Positions 25,803 to 37,733 of a stretch of DNA of 64,000 nucleotides are shown here, piece after piece. Each line of letters starts with the position of its first letter. Within the stretch, counting starts at the first letter, position 1. Source of the stretch: Xylaria sp. FL1777. Taxonomy: Eukaryota; Ascomycota; Sordariomycetes; Xylariales; Xylariaceae. The notes under the pieces were generated by a model. That model searched no databases. It saw nothing but the letters and a program-made list of their open reading frames with translations, and was not told where the DNA came from. Where the stretch lies: positions 248,001 to 312,000 of the forward strand of contig MU400516.1 in assembly GCA_022578965.1 (NCBI GenBank). The letters run 5' to 3'. Position numbers and translations under genes: made by a program.

Positions 25803-28092
25803 ATGCTCCGATCACGACACGCAGCCAAGGCCGTCAGGGCCCTGGCGCAAACCTCGCGCCAGAATCAACGTTCCTTTACTATCTCTCCCGCTACATCGGT
25901 CATACAACCCACTACAAAGCCGCCCAGTGCTACCAGGAACCAGACCACCTCGGCGCAGCCTACCCCGTAAGTTCACGATAAATGGCTGGGCCGAATCCGT
26001 CCTGTCTTTGTCTGCATGATCCAATTCACCAATTCGCCAATTAACTGCTTGAACGTTTAGCCAAGTAAGAGATACGCCCGCGTCCGCGTTCAACGTCGTT
26101 GACGCAAAAGACCGTAATCATGTGCAACCATTGGTCAATCCAGGCGCCCCTAATATGGACGAATCGTATGCCTCTCTTCCGTGACAGGCAGTAGCCAGGG
26201 CCACAGCTAACACACGACTAGCTTCATCGGCAAGACTGGAGGAGAGATTTTCCACGAAATGATGCTGAGGCATGGCGTCAAACACATATGTATGTTCTGC
26301 ATCTCCATTCTGCTCGGGCAGTATCTAATGGTGACTCACAGTTGGCTACCCTGGTGGGGCTATCCTTCCCGTCTACGATGCTATCTATAATTCAAAACAC
26401 TTCGACTTCATCCTACCGAAACACGAACAGGGTGCTGGTCATATGGCTGAGGGCTACGCTCGCGCTTCTGGGAAACCCGGCGTTGTTCTCGTTACATCCG
26501 GCCCTGGAGCCACGAATGTCATCACTCCCATGCAAGATGCCCTTTCGGATGGGACACCAATGGTTGTCTTCACCGGTCAGGTTGTCACCAGCGCCATTGG
26601 CAGCGATGCGTTTCAGGAGGCAGACGTCGTTGGCATATCGAGAGCCTGCACCAAGTGGAATGTCATGGTGAAGGATATTGCCGAGATGCCCCGCCGCATA
26701 AATGAAGCCTTCGAAATTGCGACATCTGGTCGCCCTGGCCCTGTGCTTGTCGATCTACCCAAGGATGTTACTGCGGGCGTTTTAAGAAGGGCAATTCCTA
26801 CAACATCTGCCTTGCCTGGCCTCCCAAGTGCTGCCTCACGTGCTACAATGGAGGCTACGCGAAAGCAGCTTGAACTTTCTTTGTCTCGCGTTGGGGAGCT
26901 TATAAATATCGCGAAAAAACCCGTTATATATGCTGGTCACGGAATTATAACTTCAGAGAACGGACCCCAGCTTCTCAAGGAGCTTGCCGACAAGGCATCA
27001 ATCCCCGTCACCACCACCCTACATGGTTTAGGTGCCTTTGATGAGCTGGATGAGAAGTCTCTATATATGCTTGGCATGCACGGGTCTGCATTTGCTAATA
27101 TGGCTATGCAAGAGGCTGATCTCATCATCGCCTTGGGCAGCCGGTTCGATGACCGTGTCACACTAAACGTTTCCAAGTTTGCTCCTGCCGCAAAAGTCGC
27201 TGCAGCAGAGGGCCGTGGTGGCATTGTTCACTTCGAGATTATGCCAAAGAATATTAACAAGGTCGTTCAGGCAACTGAAGCCATTGAGGGTGATGTGGCA
27301 AAGAACCTAGCACAGCTGCTTCCACACGTAAACATAACTTCTATGGCAGACCGCAAGGAATGGTTTGATAAAATCAATTCGTGGAAGGAAAAGTGGCCGA
27401 TGAGCGACTTCGAGCGTACAGAAAGACCAGGGAAGATCAAGCCTCAAATTCTTATTGAACAGCTCAGCAATCTTACGGCGAACCGAAAGCATGAGACCAT
27501 TATCACGACTGGAGTAGGACAACATCAGATGTGGACAGCACAACACTTCAGATGGCGCCACCCCCGAACAATGATCACCTCCGGCGGGTTAGGCACCATG
27601 GGTTACGGGCTACCTGCAGCTATCGGTGCTAAAGTTGCTCGGCCAGATTCCCTTGTCATTGATATTGATGGCGATGCCTCTTTCAACATGACCCTCACTG
27701 AACTTTCCACCGCTTCTCAATTCAATATTGGGGTCAAAGTCATTGTTCTCAACAATGAAGAGCAGGGTATGGTCACCCAATGGCAAAACCTGTTTTACGA
27801 GGACCGATATGCACATACTCATCAAAAGAACCCCGATTTCATGAAGCTCGCCGATGCTATGGGTGTACAACATAGGAGATTGATCAAACCTGAGGACACT
27901 CAGGAATACCTTAAGTGGCTCATCGAGTCAGACGGTCCTGCTCTCCTTGAGGTCATGACAGATAAAAAGGTCCCTGTCCTACCTATGGTTCCCAGTGGAT
28001 CAGGTCTACATGAATTCCTTGTATGGGATGGAGAAAAGGACAAAAAGCGTCGAGAATTGATGCGATCACGAACCGGTGGTCTACACGGTTGA
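25803..28092 (+). CDS. ILV2: Acetolactate (acetohydroxyacid) synthase, catalytic subunit
   Basis: Thiamine-diphosphate/FAD enzyme that condenses pyruvate with pyruvate or 2-oxobutyrate, the first common step of valine, isoleucine and leucine synthesis, in mitochondria. Four exons: 25803-25966, 26061-26165, 26222-26289 and 26342-28092, about 695 aa. Exon 1 encodes an Arg/Ser/Gln-rich presequence without acidic residues, typical of mitochondrial import. Landmarks: FIGKTGGEIFHEMMLR; GYPGGAILPVYDAIY; the catalytic Glu in HEQGAGHMAEGYAR; the FAD region GLGTMGYGLPAAIGA; and the ThDP/Mg motif starting GDASFNMTLTELSTA. The Trp equivalent to the herbicide-site Trp (yeast 586) is kept in VTQWQNLFYED, residue about 593. 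The herbicide-site proline (yeast 192, Arabidopsis 197) is Val194 here, in GQVVTSAIG. The regulatory small subunit is not in this window. Confidence 0.97.
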
Positions 28093-28994
28093 TTAATTTT
28101 TGGGAGGTTGCTGCATACGCGTTCGGCGTTCTGTCTTGCTTTCTTTATTCACTTTTTCTTTTCCTTAATCATTCGTACCATATGTGGAGGCAAAAATTCA
28201 TGGTGCATGAACAGACATTGAGAGGTGTCCAAAAGTCTGGGATCGATCAAAAAATTCTGTATATCCTGCATTTCGGCCTTTGATCTCCATGGATACGGTG
28301 GCACCACGTGGCCGTGGTCGTATCTAGCTGCGTATGCGTAATTACCTATTAGGTTCAATTGGAATTACACGAATCGGCGTTGCTGACTATCATGACGACA
28401 ATATGTTTATTCTGTGCAATAAGTCCGCGATATGAAAAGCTTTCTATAAGACTAGGAATATTTGTGCTTTTTGGGAACCCATTCTCCTCGTCCCCGTTAA
28501 AATTACGTTGCCGGATTCCTATATCCATGGGTCCAGAGGGCTATGCCTCTTGCACTTGTAGGACCGTTAGCCCAATGTCAAAACTTACCTGAAATTTAAA
28601 AGCCAGCAACTACTTGAAAATGTCGCGTAGACACCATCATTGAAACACCCACTGAATTCTCACGGAGGTATTAGATAAATTTATATAGATGGGTCGTTTT
28701 GGTTTATGCATCCGCTTGAAACTTCCTCAATGTCACCCTAATATAGTGTGAGACTATAAATCGGATGGAGGTATTAAATGATATTGCACAACGACATAAA
28801 AACCCAAGCACGAACCACACATTTCACTTAGAAAGAATCAAAATGAATTATCTGTAAGTTACCATGTCTTTATTATTTCATGCGAATGCTTTGAACCCCG
28901 ATTGACTTAGTACCTAGGTAGTCGACAGCTCAAATGTTCAATCCAAGATACGATCGATGGTATGCAGAACACGAATCCGTCTATCTCGGAACCC
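28093..28994. other. Convergent 3' spacer
   Basis: About 900 bp between the ends of ILV2 and the small secreted-protein gene. It is AT-leaning, with no ORF that can be supported. Confidence 0.55.
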
Positions 28995-29565
28995 CTACCA
29001 AGAGCCTACCTTGTCGGTAATCCCGATGGCCGCGCACGAGTAGCTATGTTTCTTATCTGCCAGCAAACTACAAATCCGGATACACTCGACCTTCGGCTTG
29101 CCCTCGGGCACGAAGCTGTTAAGATCGAAGCACGGTGCGTGTACGCGTCCGACTAGATCTCCGTAGCACCCGCTCCCGTCTTCCGTGCTGCTCGAGAACC
29201 CGTACCAGCGGTATATTCCATCGTTCACGGTCGAAGTGTATACGCTCTCCGTCGTGTTTTTCACTGTTGGAACGTAGTGTCAGCCTCCGCCACTATCATT
29301 CCGTCAAGTCTTGAATGTAGTTATGTCGAACTTACTCTTTATCTGCAGGTGGTTCATACCGACTGCAGATCCTCGAAGTTAGTATTCGCTATTTTTTTAT
29401 GAAATGACAGAAACAAGAGGACAATGACCCTGACGATCACTTACCCCAGCCATGTGAAAGGTGGCCATTGCACCCCGGCTCGGCGAACTCGAAGGCTACT
29501 GTGTTTCTCCAGGCGGCGGCAACGGTACTGCATGTGACGAATGTTAATAGTTTTCTTAGCATCAT
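28995..29565 (-). CDS. Small secreted cysteine-rich protein, orphan
   Basis: Three exons on the minus strand: 29445-29565, 29336-29362 (27 nt) and 28995-29263, encoding about 138 aa. The first intron holds an ATACTAAC branch motif, and both donors are GTAAGT. The N-terminus MMLRKLLTFVTCSTVAAAW is a convincing signal peptide with a likely cut after AAA. The mature part has six cysteines (in PGCNG, SGCYG, APCFD, VECIR, RICSL and YSCAA), consistent with three disulphides, and is rich in Gly/Ser/aromatics (YRWYGFSSS). I do not recognise the family. Its size, secretion signal and even cysteine number fit the broad class of fungal secreted effector-like or antimicrobial-type proteins, but no activity can be inferred. 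The exact start (either of two adjacent ATGs) is unimportant for the mature product. Confidence 0.7.
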
Positions 29566-30830
29566 TGTGAGAAAATTTCTGACTACAGAACGTCTATTGC
29601 AGATCTCGAATAGAATCCTCAACTCGTAGGGATTGCCCGATTTTATTCCTAAACGCCTCTAAATACCAGTTCCAATGTGACAAAGCGGCCCACGGCTTCG
29701 CCGTCGTATCTAAAAACAAAGAACAGTGACGCAGTATGGCTTCTTTCTACAAGAAACACAATGAATACATAATTATAAGTTCTACCTTATTATCTTAGAT
29801 CTAGCAGGCACATGACTTGATTGTTTTCTGTCATTGTGCCTTTTGCTTTCAATAGATATCTGCTGCTACCTTTTGGATGTGATTGAATAAGAGGGTGTGA
29901 ATGAACTCGAGAGCCTTGCAACTGGCTCTTCGAGGGTATTATTGTATATATAGAAATTCTACGAAAGCTGTTTGTATCTCTTTCCTGTAAGGAAAAAAAA
30001 AAACTTTAATCCGTATCTCATTCGTAAACGTTTTAAAAGTATTCCTATTGTGATTCATTCCGATTTTTAATTCTTCAGTCACATCTGCCCCCTTTGTTGC
30101 TTGCTAGCCCTGTTAAGCACCTTGAGTCTTAGAGATTGCTACCTATAGACAAGGAAGCCCCTGACTCGCCGTATAGGCTAGAAGCTGCTTTGGGACGTCT
30201 GTTGCTTTAAAGTCGGTATTATAGAGTAGGATGGCGCCTCTTAGGAGTAAAAGGTAAATGAGATAGCTCTTAATCAAGAAATTGTCGTTATAAGAGGTGT
30301 GGTAAAATGGGTGCAGTCTAAAATATAGGCTTAAAATATTACCTAGGTATACCATAATCCTCGAGAACAGATTGGCGCGGCTGTTGGTGTGGACTGGGGT
30401 AGGTATAGATGTGGAGGGCACTATAGACGCAGTAGAGGGGTAGAGCTACCTGTTTTTACAGGGGAGGATTCAAAGCATGACGCTGGTGAAAATAAGATGC
30501 CCCTCAATTTCGCCGGACTTTTCATCTCGTGACAAAATGAATTGAATTGTCCCCCTCGAGATTTGAGCCCTTTCGCTGAGCTTCCTCCATTCACCTACTT
30601 CCCCCAACTTCTGCTCCATTAGATTATAGCTGCGACGACAGAAGCACAATATTGCAAAAGACATTACACAGTAGGCGGGGGAGCTTGCCCTGTTACAAAG
30701 CGGGGTGTCTAGCTTTTATTTATCCCCTGCGCGCGCATCGCATCGCATTGGAGGGAGAGCTGAACTGGGGCTTGGCAATTGAGAAGAGATACGCTTAAGA
30801 TCCTGTTTGTGACCTACACAGACAGCTGAG
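29566..30830. promoter_or_regulatory. Divergent spacer upstream of the secreted-protein gene and galactokinase
   Basis: About 1.26 kb, AT-leaning, containing both promoters. The middle (about 30130-30450) has the stop-rich look of degraded repeat DNA. No galactose-type operator could be identified with confidence. No gene is called. Confidence 0.5.
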
Positions 30831-32439
30831 ATGTCTGGACCCGTACCTACGGTAACTGCCTTGGCCGATATCTACACGACACAGGCCCTGGCAGACCAAG
30901 GGGTGCGATGGAACAACCTTCTCGAGAAGTTCCAGGCTCACTATGGCAGCCCCGCGCATTTCGTCGCTCGATCTCCGGGCCGTGTCAACATCATCGGCGA
31001 GCACATTGATTACTCCCTCTACTCGTGCCTGCCCATGGCTATCACCCCGGACGTCATCATCGCTGTCTCGACCGACGTAACCCCATCAGCTGACGGAACG
31101 TACAAGATCAAGATCGCAAACGTGGATGAACAACGCTTTCCGGCGCGAGACTTCGACATTCCCCACTCAGAGGTTGAGATCGATGCGACAAAGCACGAGT
31201 GGACCAATTACTTCAAGTCGGGGCTGAGGGGAGCCCTGGAGCTCCTGAGGAAGAAATATGGCGCAGATTTCAAGCCCAAGAGCATGCAGGTGCTCATGGA
31301 CGGGACTGTGCCCGCCGGTGGTGGCTTGAGTTCAAGCGCCGCCTTTGTCAGTGCCAGTGCGCTGGCTGTTATGGTTGCGAATGGAGAGACCGAAGTTGGC
31401 AAAAAGGATCTGACTGAGGTCGCCATCGTTAGTGAGCGCGCCGTTGGCGTGAACTCCGGAGGGTAAGCAAGACTCTACCCAAATGCACTTCTAAGTCGCC
31501 TGCGCTCAAACAAGTTGCAGTATGGATCAGTCGGCATCCGTTTTCTCTGAACGAGGATCTGCTTTACTAGTATCCTTCACGCCCACACTATCCGCCCGGC
31601 CTGTATTCTTCCCCACGACGAACCCTGAGCTGTGTTTCATGATTGTTCAGTCATTTGTTACCTCTAACAAGCAAGTTACCGGCCCTATCCACTACAATCT
31701 TCGCGTAGTGGAATGCAGCATGGCCGCTGCTTACCTGAATGCTAAGCTTTGCGCGCCTGGCACTGAGCTTCCCAAAGATGCTGGCCCTCTAGGCGTGTCA
31801 ATTCATGGCTTTCATGACAATTACTTCAAGGGCACCGAGAAGCCGATGACTGAACAGCTCGAGGAGTTAATCGAGCTGACTAAGAAGACATTAACCCAAG
31901 AGCAAGGATACACAGTTGAGGAGGTCGCTTCTGGTATTGGTATCTCAGCAGATGATCTGAAAGCCCGTTTCATGTCCAGCTTTCCTGTTCGAGGCGAATA
32001 CTTCAAGCTCCGCCAACGAGCTCTGCACGTATTCACCGAAGCTTTGCGAGTTCTTCAATTCTTGTCCCTTCTCGAGGACCCCGCACAAGCTCCCTCTCCA
32101 GATAATACCGTCCAGTTCAATCAACGGCTTGGGAACGTAATGAATGAAACTCAAGACTCGTGTCGCGATTTGTACGAGTGCAGCTCTCCTGAAATTGACG
32201 ATATATGTCGCATCGCCCGCGAATCTGGTAGCTACGGAAGTCGCCTGACTGGCGCCGGCTGGGGTGGCTGCAGCGTCCACCTCGTACCGGCGGACAAGGT
32301 AGATCAGATTAAGGCGGCTTTGGTAGAGAAATACTACTCTAAGCGACAGGTCTCCGAGAAAGACATGGAGGACGCGATTGTTGTTAGTCGGCCTATGAAT
32401 GGGAGCGCCGTTTTTAAACTCGACGGCGGAAAGATTTGA
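30831..32439 (+). CDS. GAL1: Galactokinase (GHMP kinase family)
   Basis: Phosphorylates galactose to galactose-1-phosphate with ATP, the first committed step of the Leloir pathway, in the cytosol. Two exons, 30831-31462 and 31521-32439, with a 58-nt intron, about 516 aa, a normal fungal length. GHMP motif 1, PGRVNIIGEHIDYSLYSCLPMA, lies near residue 48; the ATP loop GTVPAGGGLSSSAAF near 160; VNSGGMDQSASVF spans the splice junction; and motif 3, GSRLTGAGWGGC, lies near 452. The sugar-site signature resembles yeast Gal1 and GALK2 types (GEHIDY) rather than bacterial GalK (GEHTDY). No other GAL gene lies nearby, as is usual in filamentous ascomycetes where the pathway is not clustered. An N-acetylgalactosamine kinase role is less likely but not excluded. 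Confidence 0.95.
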
Positions 32440-32748
32440 ATAACCCGCCTAGTTAGATTAACTGAACGCATTTAGCCACAGTCTGAGACTCCGAGTAATT
32501 CAACTAGTGAGCTTTCAATGTCTCCTTGATCTAAGAAGTTTTATTTACACGCTGAAGTAAAAAGACTCAAGGGAAAGTGAAGATACACGGTGGTTTATTT
32601 GTGTGTCTGACCTATTAGAACATCCCAACCTTAGTTTGGACTTTTTGATGATATTATGACGCCTAGTTGAACGCCAAACCCAATGCTCAACAAAGAAAAA
32701 TCAAATTCAAAGCTTCCAAATGTCCGCAACAACCATGTTTCGATATTA
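32440..32748. other. Convergent 3' spacer
   Basis: About 310 bp between galactokinase and the small membrane-protein gene, no ORF of note. Confidence 0.6.
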
Positions 32749-33122
32749 TTATTTGGTCCAGCCCAGAACGTTCAGAAGACTGTTCCGGGGGTCACCGTAC
32801 GTCTCAACCAAGAGGTCTCTCTTCCTAGCCGCCTCGACCTCTGGCGTGTTCTGCTGGGCGTAGATGCGGTCGAAGCTGCCGGACTCCCTGTGGAGCTGCC
32901 TGGATACGTATAAACCGACGGCACAGGCAGCCCCTAACCAGGCGAGTGTTGGTAGTAGTACTCTATGATGACGAATTAGTTTCCATGGTCGAAGGTTTTC
33001 AGTGAATATGGTCGAGTTCCTGCTACGTACTTCTTCGAAGCCAAGGCGCCGCCCTTGGGGATCACTGAGGCTGCTGGGGGTGGTACCCTTGCGGCAACGT
33101 GCATGCGCATTGACGGTTGCAT
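32749..33122 (-). CDS. Small single-pass membrane protein, probably mitochondrial, unknown function
   Basis: Two exons, 33031-33122 and 32749-32962, give about 101 aa. Splicing (donor GTACGT, acceptor CATAG) joins two different frames: exon 1 reads MQPSMRMHVAARVPPPAA, then SVIPKGGALASK; exon 2 continues VLLPTLAWLGAACAVGLYVSRQ (one transmembrane helix). A charged tail follows (IYAQQNTPEVEAARKR, then LLVETYGDPRNSLLNVLGW). The basic, acid-free N-terminus followed by one helix fits a mitochondrial inner-membrane microprotein, but I cannot name the family. A longer unspliced frame over the same DNA (to 33378) exists, but its N-terminal half has no protein-like character, so the spliced model is preferred. 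Confidence 0.65.
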
Positions 33123-34782
33123 TGTGTAAGTTGGGTGTTGTATATGGTTGCAGGGAAGGGCGATTGTAGATAGATTGAGGTTGCACTAGAATGATGATAT
33201 GCTCCCAGGGGTCTGGGTTGGACACTCCGTTTGATATTGATGAAGAATATGCCGATCTGGAAGACGTATAGAGTCTAGATGTAAGATGTGTGTGTGGTAT
33301 TGGTTGTATAATAGCACTGCTTGATGTGTGACACGGAATAGAAGCCATCGCGAGATGGTGCAGTAATATAAAGCACATAATATACTCCAGCCCTTAGTTA
33401 CACTACAGTTGCTCATCGAGTCAAAATTTTCTCGTCAATATTCTATTTTCCGCTGGAATCCTAACAAATTTCCTGTGACCAGAATATTTCCTCGTGATCA
33501 TAACACTCAATAGCCTTGATGAGGTGATCTTGGCCGGCGCCCCCCGAGGCGTCGGTGAACCACACGTGCTAAGGTAGGTAATGTAGGTAGGCAGAGCCCC
33601 CCTGCCGTCGTTACCCAAGCCCTTTGACAGGCGCCGACAGGGGTCCAGATCCGCCCTACTGGGCCTAGCTGAAATCCTACCACGGTACTGACCTGACCGT
33701 GGCACCACTTTTGCTGGAACAGCGCCAGCAGCCCTCCAGCTCACATTTCTCGTGACGGGGGCTGTTGGCCTAATATTTCCCCGCAAGAGACCATTCGGTT
33801 CCCGAGTTGTTTTCGCGACCGCGCGACTTGTTCGTTCCATTCGTGTCGATGAATTGGTTATGACGTGCAAGAAAAGGGAAACAAACGGGAACGATGTGTA
33901 TTTTCGGAATTCCGAAATCGTCGGTGAGTGGTATCCAATCCGGACACCATCGTCGGCGGCGGCCTATCATCGTGCCATGACCGCCACTTTTTGTTCGACT
34001 TGCACTACACTAGGAACAAACAGCCGTGATTCACCTCGATCTTTCAGGACTATTCTGGATCGTAACCTGAAAAAGCACACCACTCCCGTAATGAGGAGTC
34101 ATACTGCGTATTGCCTACGGCGTAATGTAGTCTTGCACTCGCTACAATCTTCCGGAGCGTGGAAATTTCCAGCATACAAGAAATTCAAGATATTCTAAGC
34201 GCAGGACAGTGTTCCCATTTGCTCTTGATAAAAATAACGGCCTTGAAATAATGGTCTGTGTATCGTCACAAATTCTCTGAGTCATCGACTTGTGCTCCAT
34301 CTTCCTTAAGAAAATGTTAAACTAACCTCCTACAGAGCAATGCTAATATTTTAATTTTGTTTTCAAGTCACGATCGTCCGGACTCAACGATGGTGGACCA
34401 ACGCAGCTCATCAGCCCATCGCCAATTCCTAGCAACTCCTTCACGTCGAAACTCTACTATTACACCTGCCTTTTTCCTTCCGTCGCACCGTTGTCAGATA
34501 AACCCAACTCTATATATCCTGATACGCGAATGTTCTTGGCTCGATGAGTTACACCTCGGTAATCTCTCTTACAGCTCACAATACTAGAGATGCCGCAATA
34601 TCATGGCTCTTTGAATTATTTTCTAACAAATGAAACTATAGGACGTGTGTATGTGGGTTACCGAAGTATAAAGACTGATACAGTAACATAATATAGACAG
34701 TGAATATTTATCGAAGTGTTGTACAAAGTTTTGCATCTTATCGCAAGTGCTGTACTGCAGTTCTTGAAGATGAGGGCTTCAC
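33123..34782. other. Spacer, no supportable gene
   Basis: About 1.66 kb. Two overlapping frames on opposite strands (33421-33870 minus and 33752-34198 plus, each about 149 codons) shadow one another and match nothing I recognise, so neither is called. The left end is the promoter of the small membrane-protein gene. Confidence 0.5.
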
Positions 34783-35668
34783 TTAGAAGTTCGAGCCAGC
34801 CGTTACCTGCGAATCTGATGCCACGCTCACATTCTTGACAACCACAGTGCTTCCAGACTCACTCGTGACGCGAACTGTCACGGTATCCGTTCCAAACCCG
34901 CTCGAGTTCTCGAAGAAATTATAATTCTGCCGTGTCGTCGATTTCCATGTTGAACCACCGTCCGTACTGACCTCTAGCTTAGAAACAGCCTCATTGGCAT
35001 TGACGACCTGCATAGAGAACCAGTAGGCCGAGGTTCCCGACTTGTTGTGTAGAATAAGCGGAGACGAGATGGGACATTCCACGAACGTATACGATGTTGA
35101 TAGAATGTCGGTGGATGAGGGCGAAAGGACTTGGAATGCGTTCTGGAACAGATCAAGATGGCCCTCGTCACATTCGGGACATTCGTCCACGATCTGAAGA
35201 AGTGTCAGTATTCGACAACGCAGCGGTTTATTGATACAAGTCAAGGGGAAACTGAAATGAGAAACTAACCATGACAGTTATTGATTTCCCGTTCGCGGTA
35301 ACTTCGAGACATGCACCGCAGTGCTCGGCAGAGTCCCATGCCGACCCCGAAAATGCTGTGCCATATATTCCCGATGGCAGTGTATAGGTGGTAAAAGAAC
35401 ACGTCCCCCCGTTGAGATTGCCCCCGTAAAATGTCGACTTTCCTGTCACCGCAGTGGACTGTACGACTGGCACTGCCGTCGATTCTGACGACGCAGATGA
35501 AGCCGAGGAAGATGGTAGACTGGATGCTGACGATACCGACGACGGTATTGTGGTGGATGCTACGGTCGATACTGCTGCCGACGTCGTTGTCGAAGGCTTT
35601 GGCCGTCTCGGACAGGCCATAGCAGCTGGCACAGCCAGCATGGCGAAGATAGCACTGCTAGTCTTCAT
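34783..35668 (-). CDS. Secreted expansin-like protein (DPBB domain plus C-terminal beta-sandwich)
   Basis: Extracellular protein of the fungal expansin-like/loosenin group, which loosens plant or fungal wall polysaccharides without clear hydrolysis (family knowledge). Two exons, 35270-35668 and 34783-35193, about 269 aa, with a 76-nt intron. Signal peptide MKTSSAIFAMLAVPAAMA; Ser/Thr/Ala-rich linker to about residue 70; then the double-psi beta-barrel. The barrel carries GKSTFYGGNLNGGTCSF, AEHCGACLEVTANGKSITVMI and VDECPECDEGHLDL, the last containing the conserved Asp of the polar groove. The remaining 100 residues (FVECPISSPLILHNKSG, VVNANEAVSKLEVSTDGGS) match the expansin C-terminal carbohydrate-binding domain. 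First of three neighbouring minus-strand genes for secreted or membrane proteins. Confidence 0.88.
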
Positions 35669-36522
35669 CTTTGCTAAAAACAGAATTTACACTGGTGAAT
35701 GACCAGAATTGAATATATTATTACTCTATACTAATGGTGGCATATTTCTCTTTATACTAAGATACGGTGGACATCATTCAGGGGGAGCTCTTAGTAAACC
35801 GACAATCTAATCTCATTATAACTTGAATTATTCTCTTATTAAGGAGTATATATGGGTTCTAACATGGCCCGTGGACTAGATGTAGTCAAATAAAATCGAG
35901 GCGTCGACCGGGTTCCTGGATTCCTGCAATTTACTTCAAACGGTATCTCCACTTACAGGGGGCCTTGGGCTGGACTTTCTGTCTACTTTACTTACTTACT
36001 GCGTACACCAAGTGAGGTGGTAGGCGATCCGGATCGACAAGCCGAAGCTAACGGGTAGCGTGCCTGGGATACATGTAGTAGTGCAGATGATTTACCGGGG
36101 AAATAATGCAGAGGATTGATTAATTGCGTATACACTACTGCGTACATCATCTCGTGGCCTCGGCATCTTGCAGATCCAGATGGGGTTGTGTCCCAAGCCA
36201 TACAGATTACTGGACAGGATAGTGTTATAACCCGGATTTAAGATGATGTAGATAGAATAAAGACATAGCTTCTAGTATATCGTGTTGGTTCGTGACTTGA
36301 ATGATATAGTGTAGTGTAAACAGTCTAGATAAGTGCCAAGGCTTGAAGTAGTGCATTGATGACATGCTCACAATCCATCCTGTGAGCCTCAGAACTACTG
36401 CGTAAGCCTACCAGATATACAGCTATATCGACCTGCCACGGGCCACGAATAACCGAGGAAATAGGTCAAGAGACTGATGATAGTATCAATAATTTTCTCT
36501 CATAGAATTTACTCTCGAGTGT
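35669..36522. other. Spacer upstream of the expansin-like gene
   Basis: About 850 bp including the presumed expansin promoter; AT-leaning, no gene seen. Confidence 0.55.
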
Positions 36523-36996
36523 TTAGAATCTTGTATGTACCAACCCGCCGCTGCCACCACCGCCGCCGCCCGCAACGCTACGTCTCCTTCCCAACGCACT
36601 CTCCGCGTCCGCGCATATCCGCCTTTCCTCATCACCAACCTCACGACCCGATATTTCCAGTGCGCGTACTTTCTCTCCCACCATCGTCGAGATCTCTGAC
36701 TTTCCCAACCCTTGCTCCCCATCCCGTTCTTTTCCCACGGCGTCTGCCGCGATCACCTTCCCCCGCGCCTTCGCGAAATGCAATCGCATCAACAGATATG
36801 CCGCCGCGCTGCCCAGTAGTAGCAGAACGAACACGACGATGATGGCCACTAGGCCCGTGGCGTCGGGGTGTGCATCTGGTGGTGGGCCTGGGACGTCGTT
36901 GCTGCTTCCTGACATCCTCGTTCTCGTGGCTGTTGACTCTTCTGAGCTGGTATTGGCGGCAGCGGTGGCGGTGGCGGTTATTGGGTTGGGGGCCAA
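36523..36996 (-). CDS. Predicted single-pass membrane protein, unknown function
   Basis: Uninterrupted frame of about 157 aa. Residues 1-45 are Thr/Ser/Ala/Pro-rich and probably O-glycosylated. One strong transmembrane helix follows (LVAIIVVFVLLLLGSAAAYLL, near 49-69), then a basic stop-transfer segment (MRLHFAKARGK). The cytoplasmic tail is charged and ends in a Gly-rich stretch. This layout resembles small fungal surface sensors or anchor proteins, but there is no cysteine-rich WSC-type head and no family can be named. The GC-rich composition makes chance open frames likely, so the call is tentative. Confidence 0.45.
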   Translation of the reverse strand: MAPNPITATATAAANTSSEESTATRTRMSGSSNDVPGPPPDAHPDATGLVAIIVVFVLLLLGSAAAYLLMRLHFAKARGKVIAADAVGKERDGEQGLGKSEISTMVGEKVRALEISGREVGDEERRICADAESALGRRRSVAGGGGGGSGGLVHTRF

Positions 36997-37733
36997 TACT
37001 AGGAGCCCTCGAGTACTATGGCCGTTATTATTTTACCTTGTCCAGAAAATCTTGAGGGGATGTAGTGGGTCGTGATGTGAGACGAAGATATTCTTTGTGT
37101 ATGTGTGTGTGAGTGCGCGCGACACGTCTTGTTTCGAGATCTGATTACGCACAGAAGCTGTAGGTCGAGACTAGTACTTTTGTGTTTGCGCTGAGGTATG
37201 AAATAATCCTCGTGAGTAAATGAGTAGCCAATTGAGTATAATTCTTTCCATTAGGAAACCTCTTTTTCGGGATCTGTATATTGATGGTGTCTTTGTTTTG
37301 TCTCCAACATTGGTGCTCTTTGTGATGTGTCGTCCTTATGTTTTTCTTCAACATGTCTTGTAGCTCTAAACTTAAATAGTTATGAACTAAAACATCCAAA
37401 GATATATAAACTTCGAAGGACTTGGGATTAGGTGATATATCTTATTGATATTATTTAAACTGGTCTGGTCCTATCTTAGGTGGTATCTAGAATTCATCGC
37501 TCTATAATAACTACAATCTTACGGCGCGTTCCAGCGCTTGGGTTGCGCAAGTATCTTGCTCGTGGACATGGGACATCCACAGCTTCATATTAACATTATA
37601 GTAAAACATCGACAGGTGCATAAGGAGGCGAAATGACAGGTAGTGACAATAGCCAGCCTGAAATGGCAGGGAATCCTTGTGCCCCGTTACCTATATATCA
37701 TGACGACAAATATTCGTATGGCGCTTAAAATCC
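36997..37733. other. Spacer between two minus-strand surface-protein genes
   Basis: About 740 bp; no ORF, RNA or repeat recognised apart from a TGTG-rich patch near 37095-37115. Confidence 0.55.

Noticed and set aside
33421..34198. Two overlapping frames of about 149 codons on opposite strands
   Set aside because: Each is a shadow of the other, with no domain or splicing support.
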